Origin: Bacillota bacterium
Lineage (GTDB): Bacteria; Bacillota; Clostridia; Lachnospirales; Bianqueaceae
Length of the DNA stretch: 41,823 nucleotides
Assembly (NCBI GenBank): GCA_017442535.1
Contig: JAFRZL010000033.1
Location: 1-41,823 of the forward strand
Direction of reading: 5' to 3'
Shown here: one piece after another, positions 33,448-41,802 of the stretch
Layout: every line of letters starts with the position of its first letter
Numbering within the stretch: the stretch's first letter is position 1
Program-made: the position numbers and the translations under genes
Notes under the pieces: generated by a model
What the model was told of the DNA's origin: nothing
What the model saw: only the letters and a program-made list of their open reading frames with translations
Databases searched by the model: none

Positions 33448-33990
33448 ATGCTGAAGTATTCTTTACGGGATATTCTGGCGGATCCCCGACTCGTCATCCA
33501 TATGGATGAAACCATGGATCTGCAGTCCCTCTCCCTGGGACCCGATCAGTATCCGTTGGTTCGGTCTCCGCATGTTCAGGGCAAGATCCAGAATCTTGAC
33601 GGAAAGGTGCTCAGGGTAACCGGTGAAGTTGAAACAATGATCCACATGCCCTGCAGCCGCTGTATGGAGGATGTCGAGGTTCCGCTGCAAATTGGTTTTG
33701 AACAACGTTTTATTCAGGAGAATCCTGACCGCACCGATCCTGAGGACGAGGATCTTGAGGTTTTCCAGGGCTTTACGCTGGATCTTGAGGAATTCGTCAT
33801 CAACGAGATGCGGCTGGGCATTCCGATGAAGCCGCTGTGTCGGGAGGATTGCAAAGGTCTATGTCCTCATTGCGGACATAATCTGAACGAAGGACCCTGC
33901 GGCTGTGATCCCCATGAGGAGGATCCGCGATGGGACGCTTTAAAGCGGATGCTGCAGGCTAATCATAAACAAGATGGGCAGGAGGTGTAA
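33448..33990 (+). CDS. yceD: YceD/DUF177 family protein
   Basis: The 180-residue protein matches the DUF177 family, nearly always encoded just before rpmF. Visible features are the PCSRCMEDVEVPL Cys pair near residue 69 and the C-terminal cysteine cluster CREDCKGLCPHCGHNLNEG near 131, expected to bind zinc. In bacteria YceD is linked to 23S rRNA and ribosome assembly and to control of rpmF-containing operons; in plants a homologue acts on 23S rRNA. Start at 33448 follows GAGGAGG. Its stop is three bases before the rpmF start. Confidence 0.94.
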   Translation: MLKYSLRDILADPRLVIHMDETMDLQSLSLGPDQYPLVRSPHVQGKIQNLDGKVLRVTGEVETMIHMPCSRCMEDVEVPLQIGFEQRFIQENPDRTDPEDEDLEVFQGFTLDLEEFVINEMRLGIPMKPLCREDCKGLCPHCGHNLNEGPCGCDPHEEDPRWDALKRMLQANHKQDGQEV

Positions 33991-33993
33991 AAA

Positions 33994-34182
33994 ATGGGAG
34001 CAATTGGACCTAAGGGTAAAATTTCCAAAGCAAGAAGAGATAAGAGAAAGGCAAACTGGAAGCTTTCGACGCCCAGTCTTGCTAAGTGCAGCAAGTGTGG
34101 CGCTCTGATCATGCCTCACCGTGTCTGCCCGAATTGCGGTACCTACAACAAGAGACAGGTTGTAACCGTAGCCGAGGACTAA
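33994..34182 (+). CDS. rpmF: Ribosomal protein L32
   Basis: The 62-residue protein has the L32 N-terminus (GPKGKISKARRDKRKANWKLS) and a four-cysteine zinc site (CSKCG near 30, CPNCG near 44). It is a component of the 50S subunit. The zinc-binding C+ form is present here; in some Bacillota a zinc-free paralog exists, not seen in this window. The ribosome binding site AGGAGGTG overlaps the yceD end, so translation is coupled. It ends at the terminator at 34198-34227. Confidence 0.97.
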   Translation: MGAIGPKGKISKARRDKRKANWKLSTPSLAKCSKCGALIMPHRVCPNCGTYNKRQVVTVAED

Positions 34183-34197
34183 TCACCAATTGGCATT

Positions 34198-34227
34198 AAC
34201 CCCGAGGAGTAATCCGCGGGGTTTTTT
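34198..34227 (+). terminator. Terminator after rpmF
   Basis: AACCCCG (34198-34204) pairs with CGGGGTT (34217-34223); inner GG/CC adds pairs; T-run to 34227. Confidence 0.88.
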
Positions 34228-34260
34228 AATACATCCGGCCGGGCCGCGCCGAATTAGCGC

Positions 34261-34289
34261 TTGACAAAAGCCCTTCAAACAGGTATAAT
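34261..34289 (+). promoter_or_regulatory. Consensus sigma-A promoter of the his operon
   Basis: TTGACA at 34261-34266 and TATAAT at 34284-34289, spacing 17 bp, lie 83 bp before hisZ. The leader has a small hairpin ACCGG/CCGGT around 34337-34353; no T-box, His-codon-rich leader peptide or terminator is visible. Confidence 0.92.
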
Positions 34290-34372
34290 AATGATTACTT
34301 TATCCCTATAAAGCGATAGCGGAATAAAGGAGTTTGACCGGCAGGATACCGGTTACAGCAGGGAGAGTGAGC

Positions 34373-35611
34373 ATGATGAAGAAAGAGATTTATACCCCTT
34401 ACGGATTCAGGGATAAATTATTCGTTGAAGCCGCCGGTGCGCGTGCCTTGAATGATCGCCTGCATCATGTTTTTGAACTGTACGGATATCATGATATTAC
34501 GACCCCTATGGTCGAGTATCTGAAGCTTTTTGATGAGGAGAGGGGCAGTATTGACCCTGTCAATCTATATAAGTTCGTGGATAGGGACGGAGAGCTGCTG
34601 GTGCTGCGTCCTGATCTGACCCCAGCCGCGGCGCGTTTCGCGGTAACCTATCTGTCAGAGGGGGATCTGCCCTGCAGAATGTGTGTAAACGGGCAGGTTT
34701 TCCGCTACAGCGGGCCCTTCTCCGGTAAAGCGCGTGAGCTGTACCAGACCGGTATCGAATTCATCGGGACCGATTCCGCCGAGAGTGATGCCGAGGTGCT
34801 GGAGGCGGCTCTGGACGCGCTGGAGGCGACAGGGCTTAAGAGCTGGCGGATGGCGCTCGGAGAAGCCGGGCTGGTCCGGGAAGTGCTTTCACTGGTTCCC
34901 GGAGATGATCTCTGCAAATATGTGAACAGTCGGAATTATCCTGCGCTGGACGCAGAGATGCAGACGCGCAAGGTCCCTGAGCCCCTGCGGCAGTTGGTCA
35001 GCATCATGACGCGAACGGGCGGGATCGAGCTGGTGAACGAGGCACTTCAGTACCTGGATGAGCTGAATAGTGAATATGATACCGCCGCTGCGAGAGGGGC
35101 TTTTGCCAGGCTGGCTGAAGTGTGGAATGCGCTGCAGCGGGCGGGCAAGACGGATCGCCTGACCGTGGATCCGGGAATGACGCCCGATCTGCAGTATTAT
35201 ACCGGAATAGTATTCCAGGCGTACGCAGACGGCTCCGGCGAGTATATTCTGGACGGAGGCCGTTATGATGACCTGTACAGGCAGTTCGACCGCAACTGGC
35301 CAGCGGTTGGCTTTGGCGTTCAGGTCAACCAGGTGATGCAGGCGCTGCAGGCGCAGCACTGTGTCCAGGATTCTCCTAAATGGGTCTATGTCGCGGGAAA
35401 CGATCCTGCACTGACGGCAGAGGCGGCCAGGTATCTGCGCGGACGCGATATACCGGTATTCCGCACCGAGATGACGGACCGCGGAGCTTTTGAAGAATTA
35501 TACAAGGACAGATCGGACTGCGCGATCGCACTGTGGCTGGATCCGGAAGAGGATCCGGCGCTCCGCCAGAATCTGGCCGAGTGGCTGAAGGAGGTGCTTC
35601 AAGGTGCGTGA
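34373..35611 (+). CDS. hisZ: ATP phosphoribosyltransferase regulatory subunit
   Basis: The 412-residue protein resembles a histidyl-tRNA synthetase catalytic core: TPYGFRDKLF start, LRPDLTPAAAR (motif 2 region), RYSGPFSGKARELYQTGIEFIG, and DPGMTPDLQYYTGIVFQAY. It lacks the anticodon-binding domain of HisRS. HisZ pairs with short HisG to form the regulated first enzyme of histidine synthesis. The start at 34373 follows GGGAG; an upstream TTG is too close to its site. Its 3' end overlaps hisG by 8 bp. Confidence 0.95.
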   Translation: MMKKEIYTPYGFRDKLFVEAAGARALNDRLHHVFELYGYHDITTPMVEYLKLFDEERGSIDPVNLYKFVDRDGELLVLRPDLTPAAARFAVTYLSEGDLPCRMCVNGQVFRYSGPFSGKARELYQTGIEFIGTDSAESDAEVLEAALDALEATGLKSWRMALGEAGLVREVLSLVPGDDLCKYVNSRNYPALDAEMQTRKVPEPLRQLVSIMTRTGGIELVNEALQYLDELNSEYDTAAARGAFARLAEVWNALQRAGKTDRLTVDPGMTPDLQYYTGIVFQAYADGSGEYILDGGRYDDLYRQFDRNWPAVGFGVQVNQVMQALQAQHCVQDSPKWVYVAGNDPALTAEAARYLRGRDIPVFRTEMTDRGAFEELYKDRSDCAIALWLDPEEDPALRQNLAEWLKEVLQGA

Positions 35612-36233
35612 TTTGACTTTTGCCCTGACCAAGGGGCGTCTGGCCGACAAGACGCTTGAGCGGCTCGAGCGTGCCGGCATCCGCTGTCCGGATTATTCAC
35701 AGGATAGCCGCAAGCTCGTTTTCCGCGATCCTGAGCAGGGCGTCAGCTTCTTCCTGGTCAAAGGAGCGGATGTGCCCACCTATGTGGAACAGGGGGCGGC
35801 CGATATCGGCATCGTTGGCAAAGACGTGCTGGAAGAAGAGCAGCGTGATTTGTACGAGGTGCTGGACCTCGGCTTCGGCCGGTGCAGTATGGCGGTGGCG
35901 GGCTTTCCCGAGAGCGCCGCGCTGCTGCAGAACAGGGGTGATTTCCGCGTGGGTACCAAGTATCCGCAGATTGCCCGTGCTTATTTCATGCGGAAGCATC
36001 AGCAGCCTCAGATTCTGAAATTAAACGGATCGGTGGAGCTCGCTCCGATCGTGGGCCTGGCCGATCTGATCGTCGATATCGTCGAGACGGGCAGTACCCT
36101 CAAGGCGAACGGCCTCGTGGTGCTGGACCGGTTTATGGATATTTCGGCGCGCATGGTGGTCAATAAAGCCAGCATGAAGATCTATCCGGAGAGGATCAAT
36201 TCGATTATCCGGGCCATGGCGGGAGGTGTTTAA
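35604..36233 (+). CDS. hisG: ATP phosphoribosyltransferase, short form catalytic subunit
   Basis: The 209-residue protein is the short HisG that lacks the C-terminal regulatory domain and needs HisZ. It condenses ATP and PRPP. Visible stretches: LTFALTKGRLADKTLE, VPTYVEQGAADIGIVGKDVLEE, KLNGSVELAPIVGLADLIVDIVETGSTLKANGL (the PRPP-binding ETGST region). It starts with GTG at 35604, with AAGGAGGTG upstream, overlapping hisZ. Confidence 0.96.
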   Translation: MRDLTFALTKGRLADKTLERLERAGIRCPDYSQDSRKLVFRDPEQGVSFFLVKGADVPTYVEQGAADIGIVGKDVLEEEQRDLYEVLDLGFGRCSMAVAGFPESAALLQNRGDFRVGTKYPQIARAYFMRKHQQPQILKLNGSVELAPIVGLADLIVDIVETGSTLKANGLVVLDRFMDISARMVVNKASMKIYPERINSIIRAMAGGV

Positions 36234-36236
36234 GTC

Positions 36237-37520
36237 ATGATCAATCGTGTCAAATACAATGGGCAGTCGGATATTCTGAAACGCGGCTCCCTTTCGACCG
36301 AGGCCTTTGAGCCCGCGGTCAGGGCCATTCTGCAGGATGTCAAAAACAGCGGAGACGAAGCGCTGCGGGATTATACGGAGCGTTTTGACCATGTAAGGCT
36401 CGGTGCTCTGGAGGTTTCCCGCGAAGAGATGCAGGCGGCCTGCGAACATGTGGGCGAGGACTTTATGCGTATCCTGCGCGAAGCGGCGGAGCGGATCCGG
36501 GCGTATCACTCCATTCAGAAGCGCCAGAGCCTCATGTATAATGAGCCGAACGGCAATCTGACAGGGATGATGATCCGTCCCCTGGACCGTGTCGGCCTCT
36601 ATGTGCCTGGCGGCAAAGCTCTGTATCCTTCTTCGGTTCTTATGAATGCGATCCCGGCCGTCGTCGCGGGGGTGCCAGAGATCGTGATGGTCAGTCCGCC
36701 CGCCCGTGACGGCAGGCTGGATGAAAGGATTCTTGCCGCGGCTGCGGTCGCCGGTGTGCACCGTGTTTTCCGGGTCGGAGGGGCGCAGGCGATAGCTGCC
36801 CTTGCCTACGGGACCGAGAGCATACCGCGTGTGGACAAAATCGTCGGCCCCGGAAATATTTACGTTGCCACGGCCAAAAAGCTTGTCTACGGCGAGGTCA
36901 ATGTCGATTCCATCGCGGGCCCCAGCGAGATCCTGGTGCTGGCAGATGATTCCGCGGATCCCGAATTTGTGGCGGCGGATATGCTGAGCCAGGCCGAGCA
37001 TGATGAGATGGCCGGCTCTGTACTGATCACGGACAGCGAAACACTGGCCGATCAGGTGGAGCGGGAGATCGCCCGGCAGACGCAGGCGGCGCCAAGACGC
37101 GCCATTATCGAAGCGGCCCTGACCAACCGGGGCATGATCATCCTGGTAGACGATCTCGCACAGGGCGTTCGGCTTGCCAATGAATACGCCCCCGAGCATA
37201 TGGAGATCTGCACCCGCGAACCGATGACCTGGGTGCCGCAGATCCGGCACGCCGGCGCGGTCTTTGTCGGAAATTACAGTACCGAACCCATGGGAGATTA
37301 TATGGCGGGACCCAACCACGTCCTTCCGACCGGCGGAACGGCAAGATTTTTCTCCCCACTGGGAGTGGATGATTATATCAAGCGCACCAGCCTGCTGTAT
37401 CTGAGCCGCAGGGGTTTCCGGGAGCTCGGAGAGGACGTCATGGCCTTTGCCGAAGCCGAGAAGCTCTTCGCTCACGCGAATGCGGTCCGGGTGAGGCTCG
37501 CGCGGGAAGAGGAGTCATAA
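36237..37520 (+). CDS. hisD: Histidinol dehydrogenase
   Basis: The 427-residue enzyme oxidises histidinol to histidine with NAD, the last two steps. The signature is visible: VGLYVPGGKALYPSS, IVGPGNIYVATAKKLVYGEV near residue 200, SIAGPSEILVLAD and the catalytic-region EHDEMAGS and NHVLPTGGTARFFSPLG. Length is typical. Start ATG at 36237 follows GGGAGGTG, 3 bp after hisG. Confidence 0.97.
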   Translation: MINRVKYNGQSDILKRGSLSTEAFEPAVRAILQDVKNSGDEALRDYTERFDHVRLGALEVSREEMQAACEHVGEDFMRILREAAERIRAYHSIQKRQSLMYNEPNGNLTGMMIRPLDRVGLYVPGGKALYPSSVLMNAIPAVVAGVPEIVMVSPPARDGRLDERILAAAAVAGVHRVFRVGGAQAIAALAYGTESIPRVDKIVGPGNIYVATAKKLVYGEVNVDSIAGPSEILVLADDSADPEFVAADMLSQAEHDEMAGSVLITDSETLADQVEREIARQTQAAPRRAIIEAALTNRGMIILVDDLAQGVRLANEYAPEHMEICTREPMTWVPQIRHAGAVFVGNYSTEPMGDYMAGPNHVLPTGGTARFFSPLGVDDYIKRTSLLYLSRRGFRELGEDVMAFAEAEKLFAHANAVRVRLAREEES

Positions 37521-38600
37521 ATGCGTACAATTGAGGAGCTGGCACGTCCGGAGGTGCTTCGCTGGGAGAATTATCAGGTACAGCCCGTGACCGGCTGTAA
37601 AATGGACGCGAACGAGAGCAGTTTTCCGCTGCCGGAGAGTGTGCTGCAGGCGGCCATCGAATGGCTTAAGCATGAGGATCTGAGGATTTATCCCGATACG
37701 GACTGTCTGGAGCTCAGGAAAGCGATCGCCGGCCGGTACGGTCTTTCCGTTCATGAAATCATCTGTACCGTCGGTTCGGACCAGCTGATCGACTATTTGT
37801 CCAAGGCTTTCCTTTCTGAGGGGGACCGGATCGTGGTACCCCGTCCTTCTTTCAGCATGTATGCACTGAGTGCGGAGATCAATCACGGCTCTGCGGTTCC
37901 TTTCGAACTGACAGAGGACCTGCGGTATCCTGTGGATCAGATCCTGGAAATCTGTCGTCAGAACCGGCCCAAGATCCTGTATCTTTGCAATCCGAATAAT
38001 CCGACCGGCGGAGTGATCCCCGAAGAAGATCTTCGCCGCCTGATCGAAGGGACGGATGCGATCGTCGCACTGGATGAGGCCTATGCGGAGTTCGCGGGCT
38101 TCGACCACGCGGAGTGGACCAAAGAGTATCCACGGCTGATCGTATTAAAAACGTTTTCCAAGGCTTATGGCCTGGCGGGCCTCCGAATCGGCTACGGGAT
38201 TGCGCAGGCGCCGTTGATACGGGTGCTTGATAAAGTGCGGGCTCCCTATAATCTCGGGACTTTTCCGCAAATTCTGGCGCGGGAGGCGCTCAAATGCCCT
38301 GAATACGCAGAGCGGATCCGGATCACGGCCGCCGAGCGGGATCGCATCTATGCTGCACTGGCCCCTTACGCGGGGCGGAACGGGTTTATGATCTATCCGT
38401 CCCGGGCGAATTTCCTGTACATGCGGACGGGCAGCGCCGGTATCGAAGAATATATGCTGGCACGAGGACTCTCAGTCCGATTCTACGGGGATGCCGCCGG
38501 TACGATCCGTGCGACGGTCGGCAGACCTCGGCAGAACGACGCACTGATCGAGGCGCTGCGTGCCTGGGTAACGGTACAGGCAGCCGATGATAAGGAGTAA
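37521..38600 (+). CDS. hisC: Histidinol-phosphate aminotransferase
   Basis: The 359-residue PLP enzyme converts imidazole acetol phosphate and glutamate to histidinol phosphate. The fold-type I motifs are visible: CTVGSDQLIDYLSKAFL, LCNPNNPTGGVIP, DEAYAEFAGF and the PLP-Lys in LKTFSKAYGLAGLRIGYGI near residue 215. Start at 37521 directly follows the hisD stop (TAAATG). Confidence 0.96.
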   Translation: MRTIEELARPEVLRWENYQVQPVTGCKMDANESSFPLPESVLQAAIEWLKHEDLRIYPDTDCLELRKAIAGRYGLSVHEIICTVGSDQLIDYLSKAFLSEGDRIVVPRPSFSMYALSAEINHGSAVPFELTEDLRYPVDQILEICRQNRPKILYLCNPNNPTGGVIPEEDLRRLIEGTDAIVALDEAYAEFAGFDHAEWTKEYPRLIVLKTFSKAYGLAGLRIGYGIAQAPLIRVLDKVRAPYNLGTFPQILAREALKCPEYAERIRITAAERDRIYAALAPYAGRNGFMIYPSRANFLYMRTGSAGIEEYMLARGLSVRFYGDAAGTIRATVGRPRQNDALIEALRAWVTVQAADDKE

Positions 38601-39188
38601 ATGATGAGAGAAGCAGAAATTACCAGGAATACCAAAGAGACGAAGATCCGCGTCCGGCTGGCTCTGGACGGCAGCGGGGAGGCCCGCGTCCGGACCGGGA
38701 TCGGCTTTATGGACCATATGCTGACCCATCTGGCGCGCTACGCCTTCATGGATCTGGAGGTCGAGGCGGAGGGCGATCTTGAGGTGGACTGTCATCACAC
38801 GGTCGAGGATATCGGGATCGTGTTGGGAGATGCACTGCGTGAAGCTCTGGGTGACAAAGCCGGGATCCGGCGCTTCGGAAGCGTATTGCTCCCGATGGAC
38901 GACGTCCTGGTCGCTGTTGCCGTTGATTTCTCCGGCCGTCCCTATCTGGGGATGGAGGCCGATTTCACGGTGGAGCGGCTCGGCAGCATGGATACGGAAA
39001 TGTTCCGCGAATTCTTTTATGCGCTGGCCGTGCATGCCGGCATGAATTTGCATATTCATCAGATGGCGGGCATCAATAACCATCACCTTGCGGAAGCGAT
39101 GTTCAAGGGCCTGGGTCAGTGCATCGACCAGGCCGTCACCGTAGATCCGCGCATTGTGGGCGTACGGTCCACCAAGGGGATCTTATGA
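38601..39188 (+). CDS. hisB: Imidazoleglycerol-phosphate dehydratase
   Basis: The 195-residue monofunctional enzyme dehydrates imidazole glycerol phosphate. Metal-binding His motifs are visible: GFMDHMLTHLARYAF, DCHHTVEDIGIVLG, HAGMNLHIHQMAG and NNHHLAEAMFKGL. There is no N-terminal histidinol-phosphatase domain as in enterobacterial HisB. It abuts hisC and overlaps hisA by 4 bp (ATGA). A start at the second ATG (38604) is equally possible. Confidence 0.97.
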   Translation: MMREAEITRNTKETKIRVRLALDGSGEARVRTGIGFMDHMLTHLARYAFMDLEVEAEGDLEVDCHHTVEDIGIVLGDALREALGDKAGIRRFGSVLLPMDDVLVAVAVDFSGRPYLGMEADFTVERLGSMDTEMFREFFYALAVHAGMNLHIHQMAGINNHHLAEAMFKGLGQCIDQAVTVDPRIVGVRSTKGIL

Positions 39189-39916
39189 GACTGTATCCCG
39201 CGATCGACTTAAAAGAGGGAAAATGTGTCCGTCTGCGTCAGGGAAGCTTCCGCGATGTCAAGGTGTATGACGGGGATCCGGCCGGTGTTGCGCGCAGATT
39301 CGCCGAAGCGGGAGCCTCTTATCTGCATACAGTGGATCTGGACGGGGCTCTTGCCGGGCATTCGGTCAATCTGGAAGTGCTGCGGCAGATCGTGCGGGCC
39401 GTCCCGATACCCGTTCAGAACGGCGGTGGTATCCGCCGGATGGAAGACATCGAGGAAAAGCTCTCCGTGGGTCTGGCCCGTGTGATTATCGGAACAGCTG
39501 CGGTCAGGGATCCGGATTTTCTGGCGCAGGCACTTGCGGAATACGGGCCCGAAAGGATCGCTGTCGGGATCGACGCACGCGATGGCTGGGTCGCCGTGAG
39601 CGGCTGGGAACAGGTCAGCCGCGTGCAGGCGGCGGAGCTGGGCCGAAAAATGGCGGCGATAGGGCTTCGTTATGCTGTCTACACGGATATCAGCCGCGAC
39701 GGAATGCTCACCGGCCCCAATCTGGAGGCAACCGTCCAGCTGATGCGTGAGACCGGGCTGAGCGTGATCCTGTCAGGCGGCATATCTTCCATGGAAGATC
39801 TCAGACAGGCCAAAGCGGCCGGGATTCCCGGAGCCATTATCGGAAAAGCTCTCTACGAGGGCCGGGTGGATCTGGCCTGTGCCGTTATCGAAATGGAAAG
39901 GGGTAATACGAGATGA
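39185..39916 (+). CDS. hisA: ProFAR isomerase
   Basis: The 243-residue (beta/alpha)8 enzyme isomerises ProFAR to PRFAR. The start is the ATG at 39185 (MRLYPAIDLKEGKCVRL), overlapping the hisB stop; longer readings have no basis. Catalytic Asp8 is present in PAIDLKEGK, and the second acid in GIDARDG near residue 129, with YTDISRDGML near 169. These normal residues contrast with the neighbouring HisF. Confidence 0.97.
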   Translation: MRLYPAIDLKEGKCVRLRQGSFRDVKVYDGDPAGVARRFAEAGASYLHTVDLDGALAGHSVNLEVLRQIVRAVPIPVQNGGGIRRMEDIEEKLSVGLARVIIGTAAVRDPDFLAQALAEYGPERIAVGIDARDGWVAVSGWEQVSRVQAAELGRKMAAIGLRYAVYTDISRDGMLTGPNLEATVQLMRETGLSVILSGGISSMEDLRQAKAAGIPGAIIGKALYEGRVDLACAVIEMERGNTR

Positions 39917-40533
39917 TCGGTGTTATCGACTACAGAGCCGGCAACGCGCCAAGCGTCTATCATGCGCTTCGGCGGATCGGGGCAACGGCCAGTCTGGTCC
40001 GTACACCTGAGGAGATCGAGCAGGTGGACGGATTGATCCTCCCCGGGGTTGGGGCCGCGGATGCGACCATCGTATCGCTTGAAGAAGATAATCTGATAGA
40101 CGCGATCTATCAGGAAGTGCTCTTCAAACACAAGCCTTTCCTGGGCATCTGCGTCGGTCTGCAGATCATGTTCGAACATAGTGATGAGGACGATACGCCC
40201 TGTCTGGGGTGGCTTGCCGGAGAAGTCCGCCAGTTTCCCAAGACGGTCCGTGTCCCGCAGATCGGCTATAATGAAGTGCGTTTTCTGAAAGACCATCCGC
40301 TCGTGGAGGACATGGGCGCCTCGGATTATTTCTACTTTGTCAATTCCTACTATGCGGTTCCTGAGGACGACATTGTGCTGGCAGAGGCCGAATACGGGCT
40401 GCCTTTCTGCGCGATGGTCGCCAGCCGCAATATGATGGCATCTCAGTTCCACATGGAGAAGAGCGGCCAGAGCGGGCTTAAAATGCTGCACAATTATGTG
40501 CGGATCGTGGAGGAGGGGATTCCGCTATGCTGA
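39913..40533 (+). CDS. hisH: Imidazole glycerol phosphate synthase glutaminase subunit
   Basis: The 206-residue class-I glutamine amidotransferase has its triad: Cys80 in GICVGLQ, His180 and Glu182 in FHMEKSG, with the oxyanion strand PGVG near residue 44. It passes ammonia to HisF. Several positions differ from the usual HisH: VPQIGYN instead of VPHMGWN (Gln116, Tyr119), FVNSYY instead of FVHSYY (Asn144), and ICVGLQIMF. Start overlaps hisA by 4 bp; stop overlaps hisF by 7 bp. Confidence 0.95.
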   Translation: MIGVIDYRAGNAPSVYHALRRIGATASLVRTPEEIEQVDGLILPGVGAADATIVSLEEDNLIDAIYQEVLFKHKPFLGICVGLQIMFEHSDEDDTPCLGWLAGEVRQFPKTVRVPQIGYNEVRFLKDHPLVEDMGASDYFYFVNSYYAVPEDDIVLAEAEYGLPFCAMVASRNMMASQFHMEKSGQSGLKMLHNYVRIVEEGIPLC

Positions 40534-41327
40534 CCAAGAGACTGATCGCCTGTTTTGACGTGAAGAACGGTATGGTCACGAAGGCCAGGAATTTCCAGGA
40601 CAATATCGATATCGCTCCCGCCCAGGAGGTGGCGAAGCGCATTTATGACGAGCAGATCGACGAGATCATCTTCTACGACATCATGGCGAGTGCCGAGAAG
40701 CGTATGATCGATCTGCCCATGGTAAAGCGCGTGGCAGAAGAGGTTTTCGTGCCCTTTACGGTGGGCGGAGGCATCCGGTCGCTGGAGGATATGTATCAGG
40801 TGCTGAAGGCCGGTGCCGAGAAAATCAGTATTGATTCGATGGCGGTCCGCCATCCGGAGATCATTACGCGCGGCGCGCTTGCCTTTGGCCGGCAGTGCAT
40901 GGTGCTCAGTATGCAGGTCAAAAAGGTGCCGGTGACGCCGCAGATCCCTAGCGGCTATGAGATCGCGATCGACGGGGCACGTGTTTTCACCGGGATGGAC
41001 GCGATTGCCTGGGCCAAAGAGGGCGAATCGCGCGGCGCGGGTGAAATCTGTGTGAATTCGATCGACCGCGACGGGACGCATCAGGGATATGACCTGGAGA
41101 TCACGCAGGCCATTGCGGAGGCGGTCAATATCCCCGTTATCGCTTCGGGCGGAGCGGGGACACCCGAGCATCTGCGCAGGCTCTTTACCGAGACAGATGT
41201 GAGTGCGGGCATTATCAGTTCGATGCTGTATTCGCCCCGTCTGCCGCGCAATTATACCGTTGCGGAGATCAAGGCGGAGCTTGGCGCCGCAGGGATCCCG
41301 CTGCGGCCCTACCGGGAGGATCTGTGA
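40527..41327 (+). CDS. hisF: Imidazole glycerol phosphate synthase cyclase subunit, unusual active site
   Basis: The 266-residue (beta/alpha)8 protein cyclises PRFAR with ammonia from HisH to IGP and AICAR. Catalytic Asp11 (RLIACFDVK) and Lys19 are kept, and Asp180 (VNSIDRDGT) matches Asp176 of Thermotoga HisF. At the position of catalytic Asp130 the sequence reads VLSMQVKKV, so Gln stands at 130, and the phosphate-site Asn103 is Asp (KISIDSMAV). The loop after it is longer and different (PSGYEIAIDGARVF). It lies in an otherwise intact operon, so it is probably functional in a variant way. Overlaps hisH by 7 bp. Confidence 0.93.
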   Translation: MLTKRLIACFDVKNGMVTKARNFQDNIDIAPAQEVAKRIYDEQIDEIIFYDIMASAEKRMIDLPMVKRVAEEVFVPFTVGGGIRSLEDMYQVLKAGAEKISIDSMAVRHPEIITRGALAFGRQCMVLSMQVKKVPVTPQIPSGYEIAIDGARVFTGMDAIAWAKEGESRGAGEICVNSIDRDGTHQGYDLEITQAIAEAVNIPVIASGGAGTPEHLRRLFTETDVSAGIISSMLYSPRLPRNYTVAEIKAELGAAGIPLRPYREDL

Positions 41328-41692
41328 TGTTTTACGAGCTGAAGCCTGACCAGATCATTACTTCCGTGGATGACCTTCGCTGGAACGAAGCCGGACTGAT
41401 CCCGGTGATCGTGCAGTCGGCCGGGGATCACATGGTCCTGATGCAGGCATGGATGAACCGGCAGGCCCTCCGGGATACGCTTCGCACAGGGCTGATGCAT
41501 TATTACAGCCGTTCCCGCCGTTCGCAGTGGCTGAAGGGCGAGACCTCCGGGCATTTCCAGCATGTGCAGGCACTCTATGCGGACTGCGACAGCGACTGTC
41601 TGCTGGCACTGGTCATACAGGAGGGAGCCGCCTGCCACACAGGGAGCTACAGCTGCTTTTTCAGGGAAATTGAGATCAAAGGAGAGTTATAG
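41327..41692 (+). CDS. hisI: Phosphoribosyl-AMP cyclohydrolase
   Basis: The 121-residue zinc enzyme opens the ring of PR-AMP. The signature YYSRSRRSQWLKGETSGH, DCDSDCLLALVIQ and ACHTGSYSC with metal-binding Cys and Asp is visible. It is monofunctional, with no HisE domain. The ATG at 41327 shares one base with the hisF stop (TGATG); the GTG at 41324 is less likely. HisE, needed for the previous step, is not in the window. Confidence 0.96.
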   Translation: MFYELKPDQIITSVDDLRWNEAGLIPVIVQSAGDHMVLMQAWMNRQALRDTLRTGLMHYYSRSRRSQWLKGETSGHFQHVQALYADCDSDCLLALVIQEGAACHTGSYSCFFREIEIKGEL

Positions 41693-41802
41693 GACAAAAC
41701 GTGTTGGTAAAAACCCGCTGGAACCCGTATAAATAAAGGGGTTTCGGCGGGTTTATCTTTTTCTGAACAACTTACAGGGTGGACAAAACGTGTTGGTAAA
41801 AA
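41692..41802. repeat. Direct repeat pair flanking the his terminator hairpin
   Basis: An identical 22-bp sequence, core ACAAAACGTGTTGGT followed by an A-tract, occurs at 41692-41713 and 41781-41802, 89 bp apart. The first copy starts at the last base of the hisI stop codon. Its A-tract forms the base of the hairpin at 41711-41754. The second copy ends close to the window edge, so more units may follow. Confidence 0.88.
41711..41762 (+). terminator. Terminator hairpin after hisI
   Basis: AAACCCGCTGGAACCC (41711-41726) pairs with GGGTTTCGGCGGGTTT (41739-41754) as a 16-bp stem with two G-U pairs and a 12-nt loop, then T-rich sequence to 41762. Confidence 0.85.

Noticed and set aside
34290..34372. 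T-box or His leader peptide in the his leader
   Set aside because: The leader is about 80 nt, with no T-box sequence, no His codon run and no terminator.
34334..34372. Upstream TTG start for hisZ
   Set aside because: Its AAAGGAG is only one base from the TTG; the ATG at 34373 has GGGAG at normal spacing and matches the family N-terminus.
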